Of a stretch of DNA of 64,000 nt, positions 11,636 through 24,034 are shown piece by piece. The translations under genes and the position numbers were made by a program. Origin of the DNA: Gyromitra esculenta. Taxonomy: Eukaryota > Ascomycota > Pezizomycetes > Pezizales > Discinaceae. The DNA lies in NCBI GenBank assembly GCA_038503075.1, contig JBCAML010000001.1, positions 992,001-1,056,000 on the forward strand, written 5' to 3'. Numbering within the stretch: the first letter of the stretch is position 1; each line of letters begins with the position of its first letter. The notes beneath the pieces were generated by a model. The model had not been told where the DNA came from. It ran no database searches and saw only the letters and a list, made by a program, of their open reading frames with translations.

Positions 11636-12338
11636 GGAGCTCTAGGGGTCTTAGAATGGGAACTCGGTGTGGTTGTTCCGTTAAATAAGAAAGAGGGGAT
11701 AGGACACCTATTGCCTTTCGATAATTCACAACCAAAGCAGAGTTTGCTCAAGGAAGAGATCAGTGTGGTGTATATGACCAATAGCAATCCTAAAATACAT
11801 ATAGCTATGTTTTCCAATGGGTGGTTAGCTTTAGCCATGATAATATCCACTTATACTTTATGAACCTTTCATTGGAATATGATATATTATATGGCTTAGC
11901 TATCAATTCCTCCCACAAGGTTCGATCCGGCATCGGAAGGATAGGAAAGGAAGCCTATTTTTGTTGTTGTTAGGAGAATATTAGCTGGAGAGAGGTGTGA
12001 TAATTGGTTGCTAATACCAATTCTGCACGCCACGTGCCACACGCATGAAGAATGTCGTTAAGACATGATAACCGAACAGACGCTAAGACGGGATCAAGGA
12101 TGGTTACCCGGTAAAGTTTCCAACACATTCATCTCTATCGCTGGCCGCCCAATGCTCAAACAAGCGTCACTGCTTCTCACCTCTCTGCACTTCTCACCAC
12201 CCCATGCCGCAGATAGTCTTCTATAACTTTGAGATACTTCATCGTATATTATCTTGTATTTTTGGACAAACTCCGGGATTGTTGACCCAAGCAAACTCGA
12301 ACGGCGGTCGATAGGAACAGTATCGATCTTAGGGACTC
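11636..12338. other. Intergenic, no supported gene
   Basis: Spacer between the degenerate-protease gene and the EST1-like gene. A short plus frame (11669-11863) and minus frames have no motif. A GGTTCGATCC string at about 11920 resembles a tRNA T-loop but lacks matching stems. Confidence 0.45.
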
Positions 12339-15283
12339 ATGGCGGATGTTGAGCACCTTTGGAGGTACGTATCTCTGGCCGAAAAATTGTGACCATGTTC
12401 ATATCCTCTATCTTTTGCCGTGAAGTCAGCAAAAACTCAGTGCTTGCAGGACAGCTCTCCATTGGGAGGGAAACTTGGCAACTATCCTTAAGGATCAACC
12501 CACAGGACGGGGCGTTGAGGATGCTATATCACAGTATGTCATTCGATCGTTTTTGGGCGTTGCAAACTTATGATTAATTTGATTAAATCTAAACTAGACT
12601 GCGCGAATCATATGTAAACATTGTATTTGTCAACTTGCGTTTTGCGCTTGATAAAGATGTTGAAGGTCGTATCTGGAACAAACATCATAAGATCATTGAA
12701 CGATATCGGAATATTCTCAACCAGGTCTGAAAACGCCAACTAAAACTCCTCACATGACGCTGCTCAGAACCTTACTAAAAAATAAATAATAGTTTCGAGA
12801 GACGAACGGTAAAAAGAAGCCCGTCGAGCTACGAAAGCTTCAAAGTGCGTTCGTCAGTTTTATCAAACAAGCCACACGTTTTTATCGCTCTTTTATTCAA
12901 AGACTGGTTTCACATTTTGGGGTGTTCGATTTAGACTGGGTAGTTCGGAAGTTCAACCTCCCCAGTGCGTGCCCTTATTCCTTATTTAAATTCCGTATAA
13001 ACTAATATCCCTATCGTTGATACTCCTTCAAACCCGCCTCCGAATTATGATCTATATACAAAGAATATCGTGATCCGTTCATGCCATCGTACTCTTGTAT
13101 TCCTTGGTGACTTGTCTAGATATCGAGAAGCTTCCCAGAGTCCAAAGAATTGGGGCCCAGCAACGGGTTACTATACCCTTGCTAAAAAGCTCGTCCCAAG
13201 GTCCGGTTCACCTCATAATCAGCTTGCTGTGATAGCCCTGAACGAAGGTTCAAATTTGTCTGCAACTTATCATCTCTACCGAGCTCTCTCTGTCGCAGAG
13301 CCATTTCCGGAAGCTGGCGATAACCTAGGGTTGGGATTCCGGAAAGTCCTCAAAGCCCATAAAGCTGGAAACTTAGGCGTTAACCTTGTCCGAAAGGAGG
13401 AACAAGCTGTCAGTGAATTAATTGCTCTATTTGTGAGGCTTCATGCGAAGTGTTTTACTGGAAAAGAGTAAGCCTGAAGTGTAAGCAAGATTAAACGTGC
13501 TGTGCTAAATGTCGCCTAGATTTTCGGAATACGAAGCGTTAGAAAGCGAGATGTTGACTCAGCTCGCCTTGGATTTGAAGGAGCGCACACTGTCTAATGG
13601 CATGCTGAGTAAATTTGTTCTCATTAATATCGCAGCACAGTTTTACGCAGCAGAAAGATCAAAAGGTTTCAAGTCTCTAAATATGAGAGATATAGTCTGT
13701 TCATGGCTAACAAGCTACTTAGAACGTGGATTTGCTCGAGCTCATGCTAGCTTTCTTCGATTAAACGTTGCTACGTTCACTACTCTTCATCAAGTTTTTC
13801 AGCCCGAGCTTGAACGCGTAGTGGGTGACAAAACTGAGAATGATGCTCAAACCGTTTCGGCCGTGGGCAGACGCATGCTCCCTGGCCTGAGACTATATTC
13901 GACATGGTTACTGATTAATCACCAAACTCTGACGGATCAATTGGCTGATACTTCTATGTCCGTTTTGATCAAGCAGTTGTGGCAGACGTATGCAAATACG
14001 CTGTCTCTTCTTGCGGCGACATTCCCAGCTGAGCGGCTACCTCGTTTAGAATATCTACTGTATGAAGATGATGATACTATTGGGTTTATGCCGTTTCATC
14101 CGGTAAATGGGGATAAAGCGTTCAACTGGGGCGACAATTCAGCTGGGCAGGCTCACCCAAATGATGAAATGCTGGCGAGGATACGGTTCCTACTTGAGGA
14201 TGGAGGGCATCTATGTAGGAAAGAGGTAACCCTTGTTCCTTAACACCATTCCTATGCAGCGAGAGCTTAGACTAAGCGATTATTTACGCTTAGAATGTTC
14301 CCATCACTATAGTGAATGGAACAATCACCTACCAGGAAGATGGTATTCTTACTAGCACCCCATCGATAGGAATGAATTCGCTCTACCGAACCTCTGCAGT
14401 TCCGCCTACATATGAGAGAATGGGCACCCCAGACATATCTAATATCCCGCATCAGTCTACCTTTCAATCAAGAGAGGATGAATACTCCGACGACGAAAAC
14501 GATGTTCCGCGTGCTGCCGAGAGCGTCCTTGCACACGGAGGCACAAGTATCATCGAATCCGTTACTGGATCAGAAACGATGAATATCGCCATGAACCGGA
14601 TGGTCGATTCGCTTGTTGGCCCGCGCGAGGACCCATCGTCTGAGGACGACGAAGAGATATTATTTTCTGGGAGAAGGAAGAAAAAAGAAGCCCAACGCCG
14701 TGCTGCTCGCAGAGGTAGCAAACGTCTCGAACGCCATGACGGGGTCCCTGAAGTACCTAGGACTAGAACTCCCGATCTAGAGATAACTTCACTTGCGCTG
14801 AATAAATCGGCAAAAACAGCGCCATCTTCGATGGGGCAGTTTTATACCGCAAAGGACCTAGCAGCGATTGTACAGAACTTCACGGCCACTCACCAGTCAC
14901 CTCACTACTCTTCGCATTCCCAAGAACTTCCAACCACTCCTACACATGCCCAACATCACCTTCACCACATTGCTGTTGACATGAGCTCCCCAAACAATGC
15001 GATCGGGTCATCCGCATCCTCTGACTGGGCTCGCCCTCAAACCGTCCCCAAATCACCCGTATCTTCTTCAATGCCTGATCCATCGAGCTTCTTCGTCCCT
15101 GACAGTGGAGATATAGCGAATACGCATCCACAGCACTCAAGCCCATACATCCCATATCCAGGGACGGTTGGAAGTGAATGGGGTAGTCCACACACCACTA
15201 GCCAGGAAATACCACCGAACGGCCAAGGGACGGCTTTCGGCAGCGGCGGGACCACTTCAATGTTTTCAAGAGGAAGGGATTAG
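12339..15283 (+). CDS. EST1/EBS1/SMG7-family protein (telomerase / NMD factor), one unresolved junction
   Basis: Exons: 12339-12364, 12450-12533, 12598-12724, 12793-12964, then about 13017/13031-13467, 13520-14225 and 14294-15283. The N-terminus has the 14-3-3-like helices of the family (RIWNKHHKIIERYRNIL; LRKLQSAFVSFIKQATRFYRS), continuing into SCHRTLVFLGDLSRYRE and the Est1 DNA/RNA-binding domain (LVPRSGSPHNQLAVIALNEG, YRALSVAEPFPEA). The C-terminus is acidic and Ser/Pro-rich with a basic RRKKKEAQRRAARRG patch. No PIN domain follows, so it is SMG7/Ebs1-like rather than SMG6-like. Family members bind telomerase RNA or act in nonsense-mediated decay; which applies here is unknown. Between 12964 and 13031 the frame shifts by one, and no AG exists before 13062 that restores it (see findings). 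Either an unusual acceptor, a sequence error or a damaged allele is present. Confidence 0.8.
12965..13016 (+). other. Inferred intron with a TCG instead of TAG acceptor
   Basis: GTGCGT at 12965 follows ...FNLP. A branch-like ACTAAT lies at 13001-13006, and the only position that restores frame at a normal distance is after TCG at 13014-13016. The protein would then continue IDTPSNPPPNYDLYTK into the conserved domain. There is no AG between 12966 and 13061. The boundaries are inferred. Confidence 0.4.
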
Positions 15284-16400
15284 GTAGGTATAAGTATACA
15301 AAGCATAGTAACATTTAAGGAAAGAGACTGGAACATGCAGAGCCCCCGGAAGTAGACTCACCCCATGGCTGGTGGGTTGAATTAGTTCTAGTTTCAATTT
15401 CTCTTTTTTTGTTCGTTTGACTCTTTTTTTAGGCGGTATACATTTAGGCTTCCTTGAAGGAAAGGCCTAGGAATTATAGTATGGGAGTAATTTTTGTTTT
15501 GGAAGCAAAAGGACCGGAAAATGGAAGTGTGTCTCGTTTTTTGTATTTGCTTTTTTTTCTTTCTCTTTTGCTTTTCCTTTCATTTTTTTTCGTTCAGGGT
15601 CTTGATGGCAGGGCAGTGAGTCCTCGGATGTTCGAGTTACAATACACTTGGCCGAGCACAGGATCATTTCGTGTTGCTCTAAATCGCTGCGATACCTTTT
15701 CACATAGAAGGGCTCATCCATAAAGAATTAACTCTAAAATATTTTAAAACATATAAAGCCGGAAGCAGAGAAGGGGTGTGTTTACGTAAATGCGCAACTC
15801 ACTTGCCCAACTCCAATTTTATGTATACGATTCACAATGAGAATTGTTATTATTTAGGAGAAGGAATGCTCCCTGATCGTAGAAAATGCCCATTTTTGGG
15901 CTACTAAAGCCCCACTCGATTATCATTGGTCCATTGAACCTAGCTAGAAATAGTCTCACGCTTGGGAACTGAGCCATGTCACCAGGCGATGCACTATTAG
16001 CATACGATATTCTCAAACATTTGCAGCTCCGAGTGATCGATCATGATTGGAAACTAAATCAGTTGCCTTTACAGTACTGCCTCTAGCACTTTCCTGGGTG
16101 GCTTTTTTTTGAAATTTCTGCCACAAAGTGCAAGATTTAGCGCTAGAGGTCAAAGCCCGAGCACGAGATATGGAGTTTCCTCCTTGACTCCATTTTTTGC
16201 TTAGATATATCGAAACGAAAGGCATCAATATTTATTTATTTTGCCTTTGCTTTCTCAGAAAAAAAAAGTAAACTTTTGAACCGATGTTGAAATAGTTCCA
16301 AACTCCTAATATTCACTTTTTTTTTTTCAACCACCGATACATTTATTTGAATACTCGTGTTGAATCTGGTACACGTTACTAAAAAAAAACGAGTTCGTCT
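15284..16400. other. Convergent intergenic region, no supported gene
   Basis: This lies between the 3' ends of the EST1-like gene and the adenosine kinase gene. T-rich and A-rich homopolymer runs (15410-15430, 15550-15590, 16255-16265, 16318-16327) are common. Short frames here are unsupported. Polyadenylation signals for both genes must lie here but none stands out. Confidence 0.5.
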
Positions 16401-17937
16401 TTAAGTGGACTCGGAATAAATTTTCTTCTCGGCAGGGTATCTGTGTTTTTTGTGTAAGCGTCATGCAGCATCACGCAATAACCAATTTCGTTTAAGGATA
16501 CGTACGCTGGGCCAGGTTCCCTGATTCCCCAGCTCGCGAGCCAGTGTCCCATATCGACAGCGGTCTTCAAATCTTTACCCTGCACCAAAGCAGCAAGGAA
16601 CCCGCCAGCGAAAGCATCGCTTCGTACACTGTTAGTAGTTGCCGTATATTACGCAAGATTTTACAGAAGAAGACCTACCCAGCACCGTTGGTGTCAACAA
16701 TGTCCTTTGGTTGAACTGGCCTTACAGAGTAGCTCGCAACAGTCGGCTCATCACCTCCAACAACGACAATAGTGGGTTCGGTTCCCTGGGTAATCACAAC
16801 GGTACGGGGACGGGAAGAGTTCTTCTTTGGCAGAGCTGCGATAGCCTTGGCGATCGCAGTGATGTCCTTGGTCTGGGTGGGGCTGTTAGTAGTAGTGACG
16901 ATGGCAGGGGCGGGCAGACTGACGTCGATGTTGTGAGATTCGGCATAGGCGATGGCCTCGGATTCGTTACCAATCAGATAGTCACAATAGGGAAGGACTG
17001 AGTCAAGTTGCTCCTTAAAGAATTGGGGAAGGAAGGGGGCAGAAAGATTCATGGAGAAAATCTATATCCTGGTCAGTAAAGGTGTGTTCTTTCTAGTCCA
17101 GTAATAAATTAACGCACCTTGTTAGTCTCAGCAGCATGTTCACCGAGAGCCAGAATGGCTGGCACGCACACGGTCAAATGGTAACCACCAACGTAGAAGA
17201 TTTTTGCGCCCTCAACGTACGACCAAATCTCAGGAGACTTGAGATGCTCAAGCTTATAGTGGTTTGCAGCGGCGAGATCAGTCACCATGGACCGATCGAG
17301 ACCGGTAATAATGACACCACAACGGCCGGTGAGTTGATCTTCCTCGATGCGGTACTTAGTAAGAACGCCCTCTTTCACACAAGCCTCGGTGAGTTGTTCG
17401 CCGAATGCATCATTACCGATGCAACCAACATAGACTACTGATTTCGGCGGAAGAGCATACTGTTTCCGAAATAAATTAAGTGCGGTTCTATCACTCGATT
17501 GTTTTATGAGCTAGGATGAGGCGTACCTGAGCACCACGAGCAGAGTTTTGGGCAGCACCTCCAGCAAGGTATTTAGGGTGGTACTTGGTGGTAATATCGT
17601 CGTAGATGAACTTATGTTTTTCTTCAGCGAGAATTGCGTCGTTGGACTTGAGCTCGTATTTGTCCAACAGTTGCTGATCACTGCGGGGAAGAAAGGTTAA
17701 CTGATGATAATTTAGAGAGGGATGTGAATGACGTGCTAACTAACCCATTGACCTGGATGTCTTTAAAATTTAGAAAGAGCCAAATTGGCTCCCCAATGTT
17801 AGAATTCATCACGCCATTTTAAGGTATTAAGAGCCTAGAAGCCAGAAAAACTAATAAGGCAAATCAAGTAAAGGAATTAATGGCAATAACGCACCGAGAA
17901 GAGGGTTTCCCAAGCAAAGGAGAGGATATTCAGACAT
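16401..17937 (-). CDS. ADO1: Adenosine kinase
   Basis: PfkB-family kinase that phosphorylates adenosine to AMP in the cytosol (purine salvage; also removes adenosine made by the methyl cycle). Exons in coding order: 17935-ended start exon 17895-17937, micro-exon 17745-17760 (16 nt), 17527-17680, 17118-17459, 16679-17061, 16506-16619, 16401-16440. They total 363 aa with all phases matching; the usual length is ~345. The protein starts MSEYPLLCLGNPLLDIQVNG. It carries the AGGAAQNSARGAQ substrate-binding segment, YVGCIGNDAFGEQL, the NESEAIAYAE region and the C-terminal signature DTNGAGDAFAGGFLA with the catalytic Asp. The last 13 codons come from a separate 40-nt exon. The gene points away from the SNF2-type gene. 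Confidence 0.95.
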
Positions 17938-19361
17938 TCTGGAAAGCTGTGATGGAACCGATGTAGAGAGTGAGTTGATAAACTATAGTTCGGCGAAAGG
18001 TGTAGGTGATGGGACAGAGACGAGGGGAAGCTTCAAAGAGATCGCGGGGCAATAGAGGGGCTTGGAGGGTTATCTGCTACGGTGGGGGTTGCATGGTTGA
18101 AAATCAAGCCGCAGACCATTTTTTCTTCTTACATGTCTCAAACCTGCGTTTGATGTGTTTATCATTTTCAGAGGGAAATCTCTTTTTGGTTTTCTGGGGG
18201 CATAGAGATCATAAAACCAAGGTTTAAGGCTTATGTAGATGCAAATAATTGTTGCAGCTTTCTCCAAGAAGCCACGGCCCTGCGGCTCTGTTGTGCTGCT
18301 TTGAATTCCTTGGCACTGGCCATTCCTATTTTTAGGGAATTCTTTTAGGGATTTTCGCAGCTAAATCCCTAAAACGGAAGTATTTGTAGCCATTCGCCCA
18401 TCATCCCCAAATGATGCATCGTCCAGCATTCACCTCCCGGCATCAAGCGTTCAGACGACCACCGTGAAACCCGCCAACACCGAAAAGCATAGCGACCAGC
18501 AGAGAACGGCGAGCACCTGCTGCCGCCACACCCTGCACCGTCTCCCTCGGGCACCACCATTCCGCCGCCCGCCCGTCCCAACCACCCAGCAGCCGAACCA
18601 AGTGCCAGTGGGCAGAAAAACGACCCACATCCGCGTCCGTCTTCAGTGCACCAAACACAAGTAAAGTAGAGCACACAATCAGGCGACAGACAACCAACAG
18701 CCAACAGCGGGCGCACTCGGCGTCACTCGCTCTTCGCCCAGCCCTTCATCCACACTCACTAACTCTCGCTCTACGAATCCGTAATAAGTATTTTCTCGCT
18801 CGCTAGCTCTTGCCACAGCCAGCCTTGTGTGGCTTGTGTGCGCCTTCTTTTCCCTGCCAAAACAGGCTCTTTTCGCTCTCTCCCCTTCTTCCCTTTCTCT
18901 TCGCTTCAGTCTCCCCCCAAGCCAAGCAGCAAGCACGGCTGCACCAGGGCTCCATCGAGACACAACCACCACCTCCTCCTTCACGCGCTTTCACTCACTC
19001 GCCGTTCCCACAACAACACCCAACGTCAACCCACCCCCCAACGCCAATTTTTTTTTAAAGGTGGACGCGGAGCAGAGCCGCCTCGCGTCTCCATCTCAAC
19101 AACCCCCGTCTTCCCAACCGGTGCCGCCAACCGCAACTCGCCACCAACCAAACTTAACCAACTACACTGCAACATACTATACAGCCCCCTTCCTTCACTG
19201 ACTCTCACTCTTTCTTGCATTCTGCCCTAACCCTTCCGCGTCAACATCGAGACACGCGGTCTTCGCGTTCCTCTTGTGGCGCACCATAACACCTTCCACT
19301 ATCTAATAGCATATTACATTCTGCATCTGGCTTATTGCAAACCCCCCAATCGTTGGTCGCC
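17938..19361. other. Divergent promoter region between adenosine kinase and SNF2-type genes
   Basis: 1.4 kb with overlapping low-complexity open frames on both strands (18369-19230), caused by C/T-rich, stop-poor sequence, not by a gene. The pyrimidine-rich part from about 18500 to 19350 is probably the long 5' leader and core promoter of the SNF2-type gene. An A/T-rich run (about 19050) sits within it. Confidence 0.55.
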
Positions 19362-22300
19362 ATGAATTCCATCGCCAACGGCACTATGCCGATGGCTTCT
19401 CAGATGGGTGCAATACCTAATACCCTTAACAAGGAACAGGCCCAGGCTATGTATCTGGTGCGCTCCTCTTTTCGTCTCTCCTTACATCCCCCCCTTAGGA
19501 CGCGCTGACCCGACGATGCAACAATAGAAATGGCAAACCATGAAAGCGCAGGGCTTGAACGAGTCTAATCCTGAATTTGCCCAGCTGTCTTCAATACTGA
19601 AGGCAATTCAACAACAGCAGGTTTACAAAAATCAACAGATGCAAATGCAGCAGCAGCAACAGCAGCAGCAGCAGCAGCAGCACTCATCACAAATGCGACA
19701 GCAGCACCAGCATCAAAGACAACCGTCACAGAACGGGGTCTCTCAGGTTAATGGTATTATAGCCTTTCCTCAAGCTGCGAACTTTGTTTTTTGTGATGCT
19801 GATTTCTTCGTCTTTAGGTCGCCCACCGGTACAGTCGCAACAAACCACCCAGGTCCAGAACTCTGAGTCTCCTCAAAGCCGCCAAACACCCCAATCAGCT
19901 GCTACCACCAATGGCGTTACTCTCCCCCCTACCCCAACAACCGCTGTGGCAAAGGCGGGTGCTCCCCCAAGTAATTCTACCTTCACACAGGATCAATTGG
20001 GAATATTGAGGAATCAGATCATGGCATTCAAGATGATATCAAAGAACCTCGCAGTTCCTGCGAATATCCAGACGGCTATCTTCTCTTCGTACCCACAAAA
20101 GCTTGATGCTACTGCATCGGGGATCGCTGCAGCAAGCGCTGTTATTGATGTGATTGTGAAAGAAGGGGTTGATAACGATAAAGTGGACGGGACGCCGAAG
20201 AAAAAACGGTCTGGCTACGAAACCTTTACGTCTCCGTGGACAAATCTTCAATCTCAAATTACCTTTCACGAGCACGGATCGAGAGATAAAAGATTGATGA
20301 TTCCGAGTATTATGCCCTCAGGCATTGACGTTGCACGGCTACAGGAGGAACGGGAGCGGGTAATATTCAACCGTATTAACGCTCGAAAAGCTGAGTTGGA
20401 GAAACTTCCGAGCAATCTGATCGAGTTCGATTCTAGCAAAGGAGGGGATGCGATGAGCGATTCACTCAAGCTTAAGGCTTTGATCGAATATAAGGCTCTT
20501 TGTCTTCTCCCCAAGCAGCGTGCCTTGCGACAGGAGATGGTTAATACTATGGTTCATGCTGACAACCTTGCAGTTACTTCGAACCGTGCCATGTTTCGTA
20601 GAATGAAGAAACAGTCATTGAGAGAGGCGCGGATTACGGAAAAGCTGGAGAAGCAGCAACGTGACCAGCGCGAGCAAAGGGAGAGGCGAAAACATGTCGA
20701 GTATATCCAGGGTGTGGTTCATCATGGGCAAGAAATCAAGGTTGCCGCCAGAGCAAGGGAGGCGAAGGCTCAGAAGCTGGGACGTATGATGTTGCAGCAT
20801 CATCAACACATGGAAAAGGAGGAGCAGAAGAGGATGGAACGAACTGCGAAACAACGTCTCCAGGCGCTCAAGGCCAACGACGAAGAGGCGTATTTCAAGT
20901 TGCTCGACCAAGCAAAGGATACCCGTATTACCCATTTGCTCAGGCAGACCGATTCGTTTTTGCAGTCTTTGGCTGCAAGTGTGCGACAGCAACAGCGCGA
21001 TGCCGTTCAGGCTTATGGTATACCCGAAGGTTACGTAGAACCAGAAAGCGACGATGAGGAAGAGGACTCTGGAAAGGTCGACTACTATGCTGTTGCCCAT
21101 CGTATTCAGGAGACTGTAGACGAACAGCCTTTGATGTTGACTGGTGGTAAATTGAAAGATTACCAGTTGAAGGGTCTGCAGTGGATGATTTCGCTGTATA
21201 ATAACAACTTGAACGGTATCTTGGCAGATGAGATGGGTCTCGGTAAAACTATCCAAACTATTTCTCTCATCACTTATTTAATTGAGAGAAAAAAACAGAA
21301 TGGGCCGTTTTTGGTTATCGTGCCTCTTAGGTAAGCTATAATTCTAGCGATTATTATATTGTTTGAGCGTTGCACTTGATTAGTTGCTGACATGCTATTA
21401 GTACCCTGACCAATTGGAACTTGGAGTTTGACAAGTGGGCGCCGACCGTAGACAAGATCGTCTACAAGGGTCCCCCCGCTATTAGGAAGACACAACAAAA
21501 TGCGATCAAGTATTCGAAATGGCAGGTCCTCTTGACAACCTACGAATATATCATTAAGGATCGTCCGCTCCTTTCTAAGATTAAGTGGAATTACATGATT
21601 ATCGACGAAGGGCATCGTATGAAGAACAGTCAATCAAAACTTAGCGCAACCTTGACGACATACTACAACTGTAGATACCGTTTGATCTTGACTGGTACCC
21701 CACTTCAAAACAACCTCCCTGAGCTGTGGGCTCTTCTCAACTTTGTGCTCCCAACCATTTTCAAATCCGTTAAGAGTTTCGATGAATGGTTTAACACACC
21801 ATTCGCGAACACTGGTGGTCAAGATAAGATGGAGCTTACCGAAGAAGAGGCCCTCTTGGTCATTCGTCGTCTTCATAAAGTCTTGAGACCTTTCCTGTTG
21901 CGTCGTTTGAAGAGAGATGTCGAGGCGGAGTTGCCAGAGAAGGTTGAGAGGGTTATCAAGTGCAAGTTTTCTGCACTCCAGCAGAAACTGTATCAGCAGA
22001 TGATGAATAATGGTATACTTTACGTCAACGATGCGGATAAGGGCGGGTATGTATCTCCATCCACAGTTAACTTTAAATGCTGTTGCTTATGGGAAAATAG
22101 GAAAATGGGAGTCAAGGGTCTTAGTAATATGATCATGCAGCTGCGTAAGCTCTGTAATCATCCCTTCGTCTTTGAGGAAGTCGAGAGTGCAGTCAATCCA
22201 TCCAAGATCAACAACGATTGTCTCTGGCGTACAGCTGGTAAATTCGAGTTGCTCGATCGTCTATTACCTAAGTTCTTTGCGTCAAAACATAGGGTTCTGA

Positions 22301-24034
22301 TGTTCTTCCAAATGACGCAAATCATGAATATCATGGAGGACTTCTTACATCTTCGTGGTTTCCGCTATCTGCGCCTTGACGGTTCTACTAAGGCCGATGA
22401 TCGTTCGCTGTTGCTGAAGGAGTTCAATGCTCCAGATTCGCCTTACTTCATCTTCTTGTTGTCTACTCGTGCTGGTGGTTTGGGTTTAAATTTGCAGACT
22501 GCTGATACTGTTATTATTTACGATTCCGATTGGGTATGGATATTCTCTCCCTCAACCTACCATATGATCTCTAACACCTAGAATAGAATCCGCATCAAGA
22601 CTTGCAAGCTCAAGATCGTGCTCATCGTATCGGTCAAAAGAACGAAGTCCGTATCCTCCGTCTCATCACCTCTAACTCGGTTGAAGAGCGCATTCTCGAG
22701 CGCGCTCAATACAAGCTTGACATCGACGGCAAAGTTATTCAAGCTGGAAAGTTCGACAACAAATCTACTAACGAAGAACGAGACGCATTGCTTCGTGTCA
22801 TGTTGGAAGCCGACACCACAGACGCCATCGCCAACGAGGAATTCGATGATGATGAGCTTAACGTGATTTGTTCAAGAACGGATGACGAATTAATCATGTT
22901 CAGGGAAATGGACGAGGAGCGAAAACGTACTTCGCCTTACGGTGAAGGGAAACCGCTTGGACGATTGTTTGAAGAGAGTGAACTGCCGGAGATTTATCTC
23001 CATGATGACGTTCTTCCGATTGAAGAGCCACAAGGTCCGGTCGGGCGTGGGGCAAGAGAGAGAAAGGTGACGAATTATGATGATGGATTGACGGAGGAGC
23101 AGTGGCTGGACGCAATTGATAACGACGACGATACCATTGAGGATGCGGTCAAGCGCAAACGGGATAGGATTGAGCGACGGCAGATAAATAAGGCGAAGAG
23201 GACAGGCAACTACGATGATGCTACTCCACCGCCAGATACGCCACCACCCGTTGAAGAGACACCGCCAGCTCGGAAGGGCAAGCGAGGCCGGAAGCCGAAC
23301 GTGGAGAAGCGCCGTATCGAGGAGGTTGAAGAACCGAAGTCACGCAAACGACAACGGGTCAGCAAGGGAGGCTATGTACCGTCAGATACCATCACTCCTG
23401 GAAATCGTGCGATGCTTCAACGGGCATGCGAGGCTATCTTTGAAGCCGTACACGGTCTTGAGGAATCTGAAACCGAACGATTACGATCCGAGATCTTTGA
23501 GAAGCTGCCGAGCAAGAAGATTTTCCCAGATTATTACCACATAATCAAGCAGCCGATTTCATTTAATGAGATCAAGAAACGGATTCGAAACGGGGATTAT
23601 ATAGATCTAGACGGGTTTAAGGCAGATTTCAAGTTGATGTTTGACAATGCGCGCATCTATAATGAGGAGGGATCAATTGTGTATGAGGATGCGAACGCTA
23701 TGGATGTAAGATTTCTCTACGTCACTTCTGCATTGTAAATTTCGGTGCTAATAATTCACAGACGGAATTCGAATTACGTTACGCTGAAGAAAAGCGGAGT
23801 TTCGATGCCCTAGGCAACAGCAACGCTTCTTCCGCCGGTGGTTCGTCTACAGGTCCTGGAACCAGCACCGGCACCCCGGCGGCTGGAATGGGAGGAACAC
23901 CGCATATCAGGTTGAAGGTCAGGGGCCATAATGATCGTACAGGAGGGGGTGGAGGCAACGGTGGAAGGGGAGGGAGTAGGGATGCACGGTCGCCTGATGA
24001 GGATACAGCGGGTAGTGGAGACGACTCAGATTAG
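19362..24034 (+). CDS. STH1: SNF2/STH1-type ATP-dependent chromatin remodeller
   Basis: Catalytic subunit of a SWI/SNF or RSC complex in the nucleus. Exons: 19362-19457, 19528-19753, 19818-21330, 21402-22046, 22101-22533, 22587-23705, 23762-24034; phases match and give 1434 aa. Order: N-terminal glutamine-rich tract; HSA-type helix near residues 340-400 ([18 protein letters not shown]); helicase ATP-binding lobe from ~545 with DEMGLGKT (~577) and DEGH (~678); helicase C lobe with [10 protein letters not shown] and [11 protein letters not shown]; SnAC-like region; AT-hook-like [10 protein letters not shown]; bromodomain ~1242-1344 ([23 protein letters not shown]); Gly-rich acidic tail. It cannot be assigned to Snf2 rather than Sth1 with certainty; one such paralogue per genome is common in filamentous ascomycetes. 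Intron 22047-22100 is 54 nt, in frame and stop-free. Confidence 0.95.
19648..19680 (+). repeat. CAG microsatellite encoding polyglutamine
   Basis: A run of eleven CAG/CAA codons in exon 2 of the SNF2-type gene encodes an uninterrupted glutamine tract, flanked by further Gln/His-rich sequence. It is likely variable in length between strains. Confidence 0.85.

Noticed and set aside
11915..11940. tRNA-like GGTTCGATCC string
   Set aside because: The five bases on each side do not pair, and no cloverleaf can be built.
18369..19230. Cluster of overlapping frames on both strands
   Set aside because: Caused by C/T-rich stop-poor sequence upstream of the SNF2-type gene; no motif in any frame.
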